A stretch of 64,000 bases of DNA from Apoderus coryli (GCA_911728435.2 OU452205.1:9430260-9494259); one strand, 5' to 3'. Positions 43,650 through 56,609 are shown, counted from the stretch's first letter. The notes: generated by a model from the sequence alone, not told the origin. Translations and numbers: made by a program.

Positions 43650-46350
43650 TTATTAGAAAACTAAATAAGTAATTATAGCACACCTGAACTTACTCAGCTG
43701 TCGCTACTCTCATCAAACAGTGCTCGAGAACCAAGCGCGGTACATATTTGATATGGCGCATCACAAAAAAAAATCAGTTAAAAAGTGAAGGTGCTATAAA
43801 AAGAACTTTTCAACCAAAACCGGTTTGATGCTTTGAGCACAATTGCCTCGAGGCTGTATATAACAAATTTTACGAATATATAAAAAAAAGTTTTTCGATT
43901 AGTGAGAAGTTCAATACATTTTTCCGATTTAGCAAATTTACTGTTGTTTAAAATGGCCAAAAAACAATACTTTACAATAGTCAGGGACTCATTTGAAGCG
44001 TTCTAATGTTAACATCAACCTAGAAAAAAAACAAGTATTATAGCTCTACTATTTATAAATGTTTGACGGTTGGAATGTAAGATATCACAATATCTAAAAA
44101 TTTCCAAATTATGCAGAATAATACACTTAACAAAACCAAGGTTATAAATCATGTACAAATAATGCTCGCAAATGTTGCCAATCTTTTAAAGCGCTCCTGG
44201 TATTTCCAGTGGTTGCCTTTTACTAATTTGACTCCCTCGTAGAGGTTACCACCGGCGAGCGCTCACCAACAATTTGAAGGGGTTGTAGAATTGCTTTGTG
44301 TCCATCAGACGTGCCGCCATGAAGAGAAATAACTGTCCCTTATTACATAATATGTGGTAATAGTATTTTAATTTTATTTTAGAGACCAACATGTATTTTT
44401 TGAAGAAATGTTGAATACATTAAAATAACGGTTACATTTTGCTATACACAAAAAAATAGCAATTTTTAACATTATATATTTTTGGATGCAGGACCGGCGC
44501 GAAGGCTGCGGTCTCATGGGTTTGTCGGCACAACCTCCACGTATCCAAAAAGGCCCTGAAATAGTAGGTTACGATTAAATTGGTACCAAGACCCGTTTCC
44601 AAAAACGGTTACAGTCATAATTAGATTCTTCGTGTATATTGTTTACAATTCTGTTCTTGCATATACCTACGCTTATAGGTAGATATTTTAAAACTGTGTT
44701 GCGGTTCTAATTAGTTCGAATATGAAACATACGTAGTTGGTCCATGTGTAAATTTTAATTACACATCGTATTGCCTTACTTTATACAATCAAACCATGTT
44801 GAGGATTTAATTTACAATTTAAATTCACAATTCATGCAGCGTTTGCAGCGAATTCATTCATTTAAAAATTTGCAGAATAATAATTATGTAGATATATTAA
44901 AATCAAGTTAATATTAGTTTAACATATTTTTGAGTTTTATTAAAAATTATACCATTTATATTGATGATGATTGTCTCTGCAACTCGTTGTATAGAGGTCA
45001 AAATAAAATAATTATACATAATGTGTTTAAACAGGTAAAACAGTGTCGGGTCAATTTGGCACAATATCTATATTAGAAGACCTTTAAATGATATATTGTT
45101 CAGCATTTTATAATAAGACAAGCCGCTAAAACCTTAAAACTTAAAAAAAACGAAAAATCAATCGAATATATCGATACATTTCTTGTACTTATCTATATTA
45201 ATGAAAGAAAATTGACCATTTTGAGTATCCGCGTCAAATTGAAAGTAACCATTAGGTCTGCAGGTTTGTTTACAATAACATTCGTCACGGCAAATACTAA
45301 TATTTTTGATGTTTCAAATTTTGCGCGCTATGCGATAACCTTAAATTCATACTTATAATCACAGTGTATAAAAATAATGAAATATCTGGTAAAAAGAATT
45401 TAATAAACATGTCAGATAACAATATGTGCAGACCAGCTACAATTATTCCAATAATAATGAAAAAAAAACCAAGTCAGCTTACTAAAAGCGTGTTTAAAAT
45501 CTTAAAATAAGTTTCGAGTTAATACGTCTACTACGTCGCTGATTTATTCACTTCATTTGACTTTTCATTTTATCGTTTGTTTCATAAAAGTGTCTTTAAA
45601 CTTTGCTATAGAGCACATAATTTATTCAGTAAAGTTTGTAGTATAAACACAATATAATATACTTCCACAAGCTAAACTAAAACGGTAACAAAATTACCAA
45701 CAACATAAGAAGCAAAAAACTGCATCTCAAACGTCAACTGTGTCATGGGTATACATATATATACGTTGTTGAGCAGAAACTTCTCCAAAGTAAAACCGCA
45801 TCACTGTTGACTTCTACGCCATCTATGTTGTTTACCACTTTCAAAGAGAACTATATTAAATTTCCTGGCTAGAAATAGGAGGTCGGAACAGTGAAACTAT
45901 GAAATTCTTCGTGGCCAAAGCATTGGTTTGAGTGATATGTTGAACGACAGTGTCAGATCGTTATCGAAGGTAACTAATCTTTTATATAGGTATCTAGACT
46001 GGGTCTCCAAAATTCTACGAATAAGTAAGTAGGGAGGTAATATACGTATAGAAAGCTTTCGTATAAACTGATAAGTTTAATACTATTTCTATTGATGAGT
46101 ACTTAAAACAATGCAAAATTTTGATCCGGTAATGAAATAAGAGATCATAGCATCCAGAAATCACAAAAGTGTTCTTAGAACAAAAATCTAATTTGTTTTT
46201 GTACGTGTCTTATCCAAATTTTAATTGCAGGAAATAATAACTACTCAAATTAAGTTTACTCTAACCCGACTTATTATATTGTATTTATCAGATCAAATAT
46301 ATGTTCTTTTGGTATCATTAAAGACATACATAATGTTTTGTGAGAAGAAA
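43650..46350. other. Intergenic sequence without recognised genes
   Basis: AT-rich. A GC-rich word CAGGACCGGCGCGAAGGC at about 44490 looks like a hAT-type end (CAGGRCCGG) with no partner. No coding frame of note. Confidence 0.4.
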
Positions 46351-46352
46351 TT

Positions 46353-46395
46353 CAGATTAGATGTGTTTACTAAAAAGTAGACACATCTGATCTGA
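46353..46395. repeat. 19 bp imperfect hairpin
   Basis: CAGATTAGATGTGTTTACT (46353-46371) pairs with 46377-46395 with two mismatches and a short loop. Confidence 0.75.
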
Positions 46396-46440
46396 GCTTC
46401 TTTGCCCGCGAAACTAAATTGTACTCCATCCGAGAACCGA

Positions 46441-46539
46441 GACAAAACAATCCGCTTCAAAGTTGCATTCTGGTCGACAGTTTAATGTAAATTATTAAAT
46501 TGTCAACCAGAATGCAATTTTGAAGCGGATTGTTTTGTC
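46441..46539. repeat. 44 bp imperfect inverted repeat
   Basis: Arm 46441-46484 (GACAAAACAATCCGCTTCAA...) is complementary to 46496-46539 with three mismatches and an 11 nt loop. It lies 45 bp beyond the smaller hairpin at 46353, so both may belong to one foldback element. Confidence 0.88.
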
Positions 46540-46667
46540 TGAGTTAGAGCCCGAATTTATTGGTTTAATAATCAGTTACAATACTTTTCTAGAGCACTGT
46601 TGTCTATACACTTTAAAATTCGAATATTATTTCAACAAACAAATGTATGGATTCCAAATATTTGAAT

Positions 46668-47115
46668 AACTTATTTAATCCATATGTACGGAATGTTAAG
46701 TAAGCATTTATATGCTAAAACTCCGAGCAAAAAATCTATTAAGCATTAGCCTTCCCTGAGAGCAAGCGAATAGAAAGGATAGACCGTCACCATCGACGTT
46801 ATAAATAGCTTTCCATTAAATTTCCAGTCACACAAAAATGAAAACATGATAATTTGTATTCAAGTCGAACGGTTTGTATTTTCGCTTCAAAATCTCGCTA
46901 AACAAAAATCAATAATATGCTCCAATAGTCGAATGAGTGGATACAAAAACACAACAAAACATAATCGAACAAAACAACTTTTAAATAAACTGTACCAAAC
47001 GAGATATATAGATATTTTTCTATCTCTAATTCAGATTTTTTGTGAGAGAGAGATATGGAATGGGTTCAGATTGGAAGGCAAATTCAGGACAATAAAACAA
47101 GAGCAAGACGGAGTC
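46668..47115 (+). repeat. Diverged direct repeat, copy 1
   Basis: It shares long stretches with 51213-51678 in the same orientation, including TCCATTAAATTT, AATTTGTATTCAAG, TCGAAATCTCGCT-like words, AAAAATCAATAATAT, GAGATATAT, TTTTTCTATCTCT, TTTGTGAGAGAGA and GGCAAATT. The 127-codon frame across it (46846-47229) is not open in the other copy and is probably fortuitous. Confidence 0.8.
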
Positions 47116-47229
47116 TTATCTCAGGAAGAACAAAGACGAACAAACTTACGATGTAACCGACTTTTAAAAGAACTAAGCTTCTGGCTCCTTCAACTATCAT
47201 TAGGAAATAAAAATACGAAAATACGTTAA

Positions 47230-48968
47230 CGTATTGGTTTTAAATTATTAGAGTTTTTTCCTATATGGAAAAAAACGATTGCAGCTCTATTTTTGGAGTA
47301 GCCTAATTTTACACAACATTTTCTAGTACTTCCTACTACATATTAATATTTTACTTGACGCAAAAACTTTTCCAACACAAAATGGGATTTATCTTTCCAA
47401 AGCTGTTAATCTTGCTCTGTTCTGTTCTCTAATGTGCTGTATCTTTTGAACAGCTACTCATCGGACTTTAACAGTATACCTACCAATGAACTTCCATTAA
47501 ATATTCAGCAACAATATTTGCTATAAAATGATGATGACATGCCTAGTTAAGTTTGGCCCGAAAAATAATGTATAATATCTTATCGTATAAGCTAAGTTTG
47601 GCAATTTTTGCCTTACTTGAAAATTTATGTCAAATTGACATTTTCAGTCTCAATAGCACTAAATTTGTTTAATAGGGATGCATTTCTTCGATATTCTTAT
47701 AAAGGCAGGTTTATTTTGGCCGACTATGTGACATATTTTTAATTTTTTTATACAGGGTAGCCAAAAATGTTTATTTAAAATTATGCTCAACTAAATTACT
47801 TTAAATCGGACCTCTATGTTTTCATAACTTTATCATATTTATTAGGCATTCAAAATTGAAGCAAATTTGTAACAGGTTGTCTGTTTCGAAAATTTTTAGT
47901 TTTCGAAATATTGACACATTTCCAGCTTTCTGCAATGTCGTTGGTTTTTAATTATTTTGACTGATCATGACAATGACAAAAACTCCGAGATGTCACTGAT
48001 GTCAGTTATTATTTCAATGAAGACTATTTAAATTTACTGATTATTTATGGAGAATGTCAAAAGTTAAATCAAGAACATAATATGTGATACATTTTTTGCC
48101 ATTCGATATTCGCTGAAACAGGGGCAAAATTTCTTAAAAAAATTTCAACTTTACAACTTTTATAGCAAAGCGAAGAGATCCAAACCTGCAGGTTGGACAT
48201 GTTGTCGACAAAGAAATATTATTGTAATAGCTAATTTGAGATATTTTGCCGCACATTTAACAATGTCTGTAAAAAAGTTGCCCTGGAAACAGCATAATCC
48301 AACACCTCTGTGCATAGATTATTTCAGAAGTTTTTTTTCTTAATACTGCATAATAACGTCATATTGTAATGAAAACAGAATAAAGTCATTTATAATTATT
48401 TAGCATTCAAAGACTAATAGAAGAGTTCCAAAAATTCAAATCCCGACTCAATTATAAAAGTAACACACTCACAATAATTGCTACTTAGATAACAAAAATG
48501 TTTGGAAAATGGAGGACATCAATATGAACATTTACTAAATTAATAAAAAATATCATTATTTAATTGCTGCTTGCAATATTTTCATTCTTAACAACAGCTT
48601 TCATTCTCTTCTCTTTTATTTATAAAGATCCAAAGTTTTCAGCATTTTTTTTATATTCGTTTGTTTCTATAAATACATCCGACGTTCTCGATGTCACTGT
48701 TTACATTCCACTTGAATTTTAGTAGTAATTTTAAGTTGTTGCAGTATTTTTGTGTGGTTTAATTATGTTTAGTTTATGTAATTAGTAAACAAGAGTTAAT
48801 AGCTTTCGCATGTTTCATTGACCGTCCAGCATTTAATGGTATTCAACAGTTGAATATCTGTCATAGCCAACCAAACTAATTAATGATAGCAACAATAATA
48901 GTGGAAAACCAACGGCATTGTAGAAACATGTTATATTACCAATATTTCGAAAACATCAGATTTTTCTA
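47230..48968. other. AT-rich intergenic sequence
   Basis: TACAGGGTAGCCAAAAATG at 47752 is a solo end of the TACAGGGT type. No genes are recognised. Confidence 0.45.
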
Positions 48969-50320
48969 TACCTTTTCAAGTTCAAATTGGCGCTAATCAC
49001 AATCAAAATGACATTAGTCAAAATCACATTAACAACATGAATTTCAAATTGGCATTAATCAAAAGCAAATTGGCATACAATTATCGAAAACAATTTATTT
49101 AATGATACACAATAAATAACAATAATTAAATTATTGACCCATTATGAATTTAAAAAAACAAATTTTCTTAAAAAATTATATCTTGCATATCCAATGCAGC
49201 AGGAATAAATCTCTGTATATGTGCAACAAACTTGGTACAATTAGCAACAGTTATCTTGCCAATATTGCCACGACCGATGTTCTATAATTTCTGCATTCGA
49301 TATTCGGTTTGAGTCAGACGATCCCGGTCAGCACCAGCCAACAAGGTGTTATTTAGCTCTTCCGCCATGTATGCTTTTACTCCTGCCTTTATAATACAGA
49401 CCATGCTTGTTCAATGGAATTGAACATACGGATTTAGTCGTGAAAATGTGTAATGGTGAAATTCCTCCTCTGCAAAAACTTCTTCAATACTGGAGTGGCA
49501 TGGACCATTATCAACAACTATCGCAACTCCAGTTTCGTAAATGTTTTGCGCTCTTCTTAAGCACTGCCTCACAAATACATTTGCTTCCGGCTTCTTGAAA
49601 GAACCCATTCTGATTCAGATATACTTGTGCAACGACTTCCTTTTTTTGAACAGCTCTGCGTATAATAGGTATATTTTGTGCCTGAATATCTAACAAGTTT
49701 TCAGCGTCTACTTTGTTTTACTGCAAAACTATTTGCGTTTTCGGGTTCTCTACCCACGGCCTTCAAAGAAAACATAAGTCCATTCAGATGCCGTCGAATG
49801 CATTCCTTAGGAATGTTGATATCAAATACTTATCGTATTTTTTCACTCAGTTGTTTAAGAGTAATTTTAGGATTTTCTTCGACTGATCGTTCAAGGAATT
49901 GACGGTGTTCGGAGGTTCTTTTAACTGTACGTTTACCTCCTTGCTGCTTCTCCGATAGCTCTTGATTGTTAATCCATCGATACGCAGTTCTTTTTGCCAC
50001 ACCCAGTACACTTGCAAGATTACGCCAATCACCATTGGCATTATATAATGCACAAACCTGCCCCTTCAAATTTGAAGCAACATCCTTTTTTATATAAAGG
50101 ATCTTACAATGTATTATAAGTAACAATTTTTAATTAAGTAATACACACTTTGACACTGACAAGTAAAAACCAATTCGATTGATATATTTAACACCAAGTT
50201 AAAATTTACTAGTGCCAATTTGATTTTGTTTATTGTCAATTTGAAAGTGATTAGTGCCATTATGGTTTTGATTATTGTCAATTTGCTTTTGATTAATGCA
50301 AATTTGAACTTGAAAAGGTA
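48969..50320 (-). mobile_element. Tc1/IS630-like transposon, 1352 bp, iterated terminal repeats
   Basis: Both ends begin TACCTTTTCAAGTTCAAAT when read inward, and are flanked by TA at 48967-48968 and 50321-50322. The terminal inverted repeats extend about 110 bp. They are built from degenerate iterations of a unit like CAAATTGGCATTAATCAAAA (left 48981-49080, right 50205-50305 inverted). The interior encodes a broken transposase on the minus strand. Confidence 0.85.
49180..50126 (-). pseudogene. Transposase of Tc1/IS630-like type, multiply frameshifted
   Basis: Starting near 50126 the minus strand gives VCALYNANGDWRNLASVLGV then AKRTAYRWI (helix-turn-helix). Then come RTVKRTSEHRQFLERSV and ITLKQLSEKIR, with a stop at about 49830. 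Further blocks in shifted frames are IPKECIRRHLNGLMFS and GVAIVVDNGPCHSSIEEVF (second catalytic Asp). Near 49420-49380 the PMFNSIEQAWSV-type block would hold the last catalytic acidic residue. Stops and shifts are frequent. The domain order is that of the DDE_3 transposases of the IS630/Tc1/mariner superfamily. Confidence 0.82.
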
Positions 50321-50329
50321 TAGAGAGAA

Positions 50330-51212
50330 AACCTATTCAAAAGTTGCCTCAATTTTCAATGCTAAATACAAAAAAATATATAAAAACATAGGGCTTCCAT
50401 TTAAATAAGCAAGTTGATACCTACTTCCGGTACTACCGGATATGCCACTATCTTAAAAATATTTGAGTCGTCTGATTCCCTGGAATTTCGTATACTCCCA
50501 AATTTTCATAACTTTTCGATTTTTTCTTTTTTTCAATATTTATCGTGGTCTTTCCTGGAGGGACAAAGTGTATGCCAATTCAAAATGCTATATAAACTAT
50601 TAAACTTTATAGGATCTTCTTGTCTTTCAATTAAATTTGTACTTTTGATCCGGAAATTGAATTCTAATTAAATTTAATTGAGACAGCTAATTTTTCCTTA
50701 AGCATTTCATTCCATTCATAATAGAAGTTTAGAATATTAATGATAATTAGAGGTTAATGTACCATATGAGGTGCATTTCTTAATGAAAATATTGATTGTA
50801 GTTCACTACAGTGAATATAGAAATATGGTTTTTCAACGTCTTTAAATGCCTTTATTATATATTCAATCATGATTTGAAAATGTAGTACATTGTAATGCTG
50901 TTTTTCATATACCCGTGCGTAATAAGTATTTCTGCCTAGCAACTAGTGGGAAATATTTATTATGCACGGTTAAATTTGCTGGTAATGACAAAAGTAGCGT
51001 CGGCCATGAAAAATCACCACAGCGACAATACAAACACACCAAATTGACAGTTTATTTATAATTGATAATGATTATTTTTATTTCACTAATTTCGAAGGTT
51101 TCAGAGCTATTCATATAATCACCCAAGTCATCTATTTTAGATTATAGTATAACTTGGCGAACAGAAAGAGCTAAAAATAGTTTCGCTTTTTTTTTAAATG
51201 TGATATTTTGAT
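50330..51212. other. AT-rich intergenic sequence
   Basis: No recognised genes or repeats. Confidence 0.45.
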
Positions 51213-51678
51213 TAACTTATTTAATCAGTATCAACAGAATTTTTATATGGTAAAACTCTGAGTAAAAACTATCAGGCATTAGTCTTCCCTATGGAGGAAG
51301 GAAAGAAAAGACCGTAACCATCGACTCTATAAATGAATAGCTGTCCATTAAATTTCTAGCCACAAAAAACAAAAACAATTTGTATTCAAGAAAGGTTTTA
51401 TATTTTGGCTTCGAAATCTCGCTGATCAAAAATCAATAATATTATCCAGTAGAATCAGTGAATAAAAAAAAACACAAGAAAAAACAAAATAACAAAACAG
51501 CTTTTACATAAATTACATTCAAAAGAGATATATATTTTTCTATCTCTGATTTTCAATAAACAAGTGAAACAAATAGCGGACATCAAGTAAGATGTTTTTG
51601 TGAGAGAGAAATAGGGGATCGGTTTAGATTGGCAGGCAAATTTAGGATAGATATAAGTAAACAGGAGCAAGATTTATA
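51213..51678 (+). repeat. Diverged direct repeat, copy 2
   Basis: See copy 1 at 46668-47115. This copy has small insertions (for example at about 51555-51590) and a different frame structure, so conserved protein coding is unlikely. Confidence 0.8.
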
Positions 51679-51679
51679 A

Positions 51680-52515
51680 GTTCTATTTTATTGCCATTCG
51701 TTTCCAGCTTAAGAATAAGTTTAACGACACATGAAACACAATGAACGATTTTATTTGGATGTAAGGATAAAAAAGTAAGAAGGGTGGATTGTAGATTCTA
51801 CGTATCTAAAAAACTCAAATGCAAGTCAGTTCGTCTCATTTGTATGCAATAAAATATTTCAAAAGTGTTTAATTGTAACTTTCGAAATCAATATCACGAC
51901 AGGAGTATATAAAATATAAATATAAGCAATTTTCTATTAGGTATATCTCTTTTTGTCTTCTTATATGGGATCACTGGGTGAATGGATCTGTTCCGTTTAC
52001 TATGAAATAATTTGATATAGAGACAGGATGAGGACTTGAGATGCGTATATTATTTAGTAGAAACATGTATCAGGATTTCGTCAGTCTTACAGGACTTCCA
52101 AAACATTCTACAAAATATATATTCCAGTTTTATTAATTATTTTAAATAATTATCTTCTTATCATGGAGGAAATATTCCATTATATTGTCTTGTGATTAAA
52201 AGTTGTTAGTTCAAACACTTAAAAAATAACTACTAGATATAATATACTGTCACAATGAATATGACCCTAATCTAAGGTTGGAACATGTACAATAGGTCAT
52301 TTTATGTTGATGTTGATTGAAAAACTGCGAAATTGTATAGTAATGACTATCTTTTACTTCAACTTCTAAAGTGGGAGAGATTTGAAGATTTAGCTGATAT
52401 TCTGTATATATGAGGTTGCTAATTCAAAAAATCTGAGAACTGCGAGCGTTTTCTTCATTTTTTTTATCATAAACGCACATACCGGCATTTCATTAAAAAT
52501 CATTCAACACTCAAT
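51680..52515. other. AT-rich intergenic sequence
   Basis: No recognised genes or repeats. Confidence 0.45.
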
Positions 52516-52529
52516 ATGCATGCTATTTT

Positions 52530-53275
52530 TTTTTTTTTGCTTCAAAAAATTTCTCAAAAGATGCTTCTTATGGCATCTTATCTGCAGAGAAGGATGCAGT
52601 CGGTAAAGATCGGCAATTGTTGCTATACTGAGTTCTGTAGCACATCGCGAGTTCCTCAGAGCAGCAATTTGGAGCCCTTATTATTTAACAGTTTTATTCG
52701 AACTACTCAACGTAGGTACTAAAGCATTCGTCTAGTTTATTACTTGCGGGTTGAAAGCACTCACTTTACCCGACAATCTGAGAGAAGACTTGGGGGTTTA
52801 TTTTCAACAAAACCTCAAGTTCATTATTCACTACAATTTTATTATAAACAAAGTATTTCGAATAGTAGGTTTTTTGATTGGGAATAGTGGACATTTTGTA
52901 ATACCGACACCATAGATAAACAAACAATGCCGACACTGACTAAACGCACTAGTACGTCATCATCTTGAATATGCATCGATTATATGGATGCTAACATATT
53001 AATAACGTTGACAAGATGCAAATACGATTTATAAGATATCTATATACCTACAAAGTTTATCCCTAAAAATTTCATATTGTAATATGCTTACTACCTGTAA
53101 CTTTTTAACAAACCAACCAAAGAATATTAAAAAAAGATGTATTTGTTGCTGGTGGATTTAATTGCTCACCAATTAATAATATGCTCATACAGTGTAATGC
53201 GATATTAGATGGTAGCAACATAGACATTTTCAATGCATCAGTGAAAGAAAGAGGCAAGATTACTTGACTGTTGTA
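52530..53275 (+). pseudogene. LINE reverse transcriptase fragment
   Basis: The plus strand gives SVKIGNCCYTEFCSTSRVPQ then SSNLEPLLFNSF (RT block B, with the PQG...GPLLF motif damaged). After a deletion of the catalytic block come DLGVYFQQNLKF, INKVFRIVGFLIGNS and VRHHLEYASIIW. Then comes a C-terminal region (MQIRFIRYLYTYKVYP...LTTCNFL). The block order is that of a Jockey/R4-side LINE RT. It has several frameshifts and no catalytic YADD. Confidence 0.75.
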
Positions 53276-53349
53276 GTCACAGTCTTCATATGTAAGGTTC
53301 TTTTTGAGTGTTATTTATTTTATAAAATGAATTTGTGTTCGTAAATATA

Positions 53350-53672
53350 AATGAAAAATAATTTCGTGGCATAGCGGACAAAATGACTGGGGGGACATGC
53401 ATTACTATGTGTATGTAGATGATACTAGTTTACATATATCTACTGTCGTGTATCTCATTGTGATTAAAGGCAGGCCAATATTGTAGGTGGGCAACGACTA
53501 TGGTCCTCTGACGAGGTCATAATAAGAGCGAAACGAATTCGTCAGTATCTGTCGCCCCATGCCTCGGTCTGGTTCTACTGAATTAGACTGAGGTCCTGCT
53601 AAATTAAACAAAGTCCCTTGTTTAGGTAAAACCAGTCATTTTGTCCGCTATGCCACGAGATTATTTTTCAGT
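53350..53672 (+). mobile_element. Ribozyme-bearing repeat with 41 bp inverted arms
   Basis: Arms 53350-53390 and 53632-53672 are inverted copies (TCGTGGCATAGCGGAC, then AAAATGACTGG) with about two mismatches. Between them lie a short RT-like word (YVYVDDTSLH, 53405-53434) and a hammerhead core at 53508-53543. A partial copy lies at 35328-35410. It may be a Penelope-like pseudo-LTR with an inverted piece. Confidence 0.6.
53488..53556 (+). ncRNA. Hammerhead ribozyme core, copy 5
   Basis: CTGACGA is at 53508-53514. Stem II is GGTC/GAGC (three of four pairs) with loop ATAATAA. GAAA is at 53530-53533, then CGAATTC and GTC at 53541-53543. Stem III ACGAATTCGT is fully self-complementary, the same architecture as ACGGCCGT in the other family. 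Stem I: CT/AG next to the core, an internal loop, then CGAC/GTCG and GGG/CCC. Confidence 0.68.
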
Positions 53673-53679
53673 TATGTTT

Positions 53680-56609
53680 TGTCTATACATACTGTAAGGT
53701 ATTTGCGATTGATAAATAAATTAAGAATTCAGTCCGATTCAGTCGATTTTTCTCATCCATTCTCACATTCGATTTATTTTGCTAATATTTTTCTGACTAA
53801 TTTGTTTCTATAAATAAATGTTAATATTAGAACAACTGATAATTTACAATAATTGTTAATTTTATAAAAATTAACTAATATTCTTAATAATATATATATA
53901 ATAGTTAAAGTGGTATAACCTATATTTCTATGACTGCTTTGCTCTATTTTTCCAATTTTATTGTGTAAAAAGGTAAATATAAGCACGCGCTATTCAGTAT
54001 ATTATTTTTACAAATGTTTTCGACAAATTGTAAACTTTAAAATCATGCAGAATCTAGTCGAAGAAGAGAGATCAATTCTACATAATAGCTTCACATGTGA
54101 CAGCAAAGTAATTTGAAAAGAATAATAATGTGTCTTGCGCCAAATAAGTAATTACAAAAGCGAATAAGAGCAATAATAATATAATAAATAAAAGGTATTT
54201 ATAATGTTTTTCAGATCCATAAAAGATCAGAAACTCCTGATGTACATTTGCAGAATAGGGACATCAGGTAGACAATGTCTTCTCAAGTTAAATATACCGC
54301 TTGTAAGCCATATCTTCATTACCATTACCACACCAAGATTGTTGTGGTATCAAAATACTATAACATAATATTATCCTTATTATAATAAAAAATAAATAAT
54401 ACAACGTTTATACCGTTTGTGTTACGATGTGGTCGGTGCATCATTCATTATATTTAATTTTTCTCGACACCAAATCGAGCCCTGAATATTGTAATAAGAG
54501 TCACCGAAACGTCAGCATAGAATAAATTATTTTAAATTAGATTCTTACTGAAATTTGCAATAAATTAACTCACTCTTGACTATTTTCTAATACAAAAATG
54601 TGTTTTTTTTTTCTGAAACATAATTGTAACCACAAATTTTAATTTCAACGAGAAAGCACGTTTGCTGTAAGCTAGAGGACAAAATAATAATTTGTCTTCA
54701 ACGCTTTTCAATAAACGTCCAAATGAAATTACGTGCAAACCGCAACACCATACATACAGGATGTCCCATTGGACAGTATTTTTTATAAAGATAAGGTATT
54801 TCTTTCAAAGCTATATTAGCAAATATAGACAAGAAGATAGAAGGAAAAAATTTAGCTTTATTTCGTATCCATAATATTTATATTTTCTTGAAGTAGGTAG
54901 TCCATTTGGAAATGAAACGACGTCTACTCCACAAAATGCGTTATTTATGTATTATGTTCAAATCAAAGAAGAACAGAGCCAGACATGCGTTGTAGAAATT
55001 ACATATATTCAGATCATTTTAGTGGTTGCACATGGAAATTTAAACATTTTTTATGATAGGCACCGTGTGAAAAGAAAATTATTTGATGCAAATTAATTTA
55101 GCTTTTATAACGTAAAAAATAATATAAAAGTTTAACGTTCGCCAGGAATTCGATGTATCTCATCTCTATATAGATATCCAAGCTATTTAACTGAGCGTTT
55201 CTCAGGCTCATGATCATAATCAAAGAAAATTTGTTGCTCTACATGTAACGAATCCCTTAGCAACGATTCTTTTACGATAAATTTAATTAAAAGTGTTGGA
55301 ATTCTGTTTATTTTTATTTCATTAAAATATTCTATTCCCTGTAAATATTGCAGCTGCACGAAAGATTGCTTAACCTTGAACGCTTTCTTCTTTGACAGAC
55401 CGCATTAATAAATTGTGAATGTGGAAGATGGACAACGCCAAGAATAACCTCTGCAAATGAACCTCCCTCTATTTCTACAAAAAGTAGCACTTAGAAATTT
55501 ATTAAAAGGTCTAGGGTAATACTAAATTAAACATTAACCAAAACAGCGATACTAAAATTTTTTAAAATAAAAATCTACAACATAAAGTTACAAATTTACT
55601 AACCTCAACTTCTAAATGATTAATCATATATGATGAAACGTGTACAAAGACAGAAAAGGATGTTCTGTACCCTACCTAAGCTGCTGAAATATTTCTTTGT
55701 CTGTCCATTGCCCTAGGCGACCCCTTTTATTGAATTAAGAGACAGAGTGTCGACTCTTTAATATGACGTCAGGTGTAAACTTAATGGCCCAGGACAGAAA
55801 GATTTCCTAGTCATGATTTATTGTCGGTTTTGATTTAACAGATGACGTCTCATTAATTATATGTGAATGACACTTAGAAATGTTTATTAATTGAAATAAA
55901 ATGACAAAATAAAGTTTTATAGCGGTAATTAATTCAATACGATTTCATCATATTCAAATTGTTTTTTTTAATATCATATTTAACAAAAATTGATACAAGA
56001 TAATTACTAAAAAATTCCTAGTTTTCCAGTTTCCATGGATCCTTGGATCTTTTCATTTACTTGCATTACGTCAGATGATAATCGAAAGATAAATAAAATA
56101 CATAATGAATTTTTTTGCGCCACATAATAAATCAACTTAAAAAGGATTTTGCTACTTGGCAACGAGTGGCTTGCTTGCCAAAGTTAACCCGCTGTGTTGT
56201 ATGTGGTTTCTGCATTCATCAATATTCAAATAACTCGGTAATAATTTGTAGCTAGAACGACAAGGAAGATGATCTGTTATTATTGAAATCAAGTACAGAA
56301 GATCGATACTCTCTTGATCAATATAGTTTTACGTCTGTCACATTTCAAAGGAAATAGTCTGTTTTTCGAAGATTTAGACCTTTATCACAAAACTTCTTTT
56401 TTTTTTAATTACACTATCGGCACCTTTGTCAATAAAGCTCAATTTATTTTATGGGTGAAGGGCGTATTAAACTAAGAACTAAAGAACAATAAACATTATA
56501 ATTTAAACATTTCAGATATCAAAATCACTATGCACATTAAACAAGTTTAAGAATTCTCCGCTCAAGGTAACCGAGAAACTCTGAGCAACTATAAAATCTG
56601 TTTGCAGTG
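53680..56609. other. AT-rich intergenic sequence
   Basis: Contains the degenerate ribozyme-like tail at 54482-54513 (CTGAATA...CACCGAAACGTC). No protein-coding gene is recognised. ACAGGATGTCCCATTGGAC at 54757 is a solo transposon-end-like word. Confidence 0.45.

Noticed and set aside
43144..43672. Long plus-strand ORFs of repeated ILYYIILYY residues
   Set aside because: They are translations of the TTATA pentamer array; a 5 bp period is open in several frames by its composition.
46846..47229. 127-codon ORF with a basic, glutamine-rich composition
   Set aside because: It lies in a dispersed repeat whose second copy (51213-51678) does not keep the frame open.
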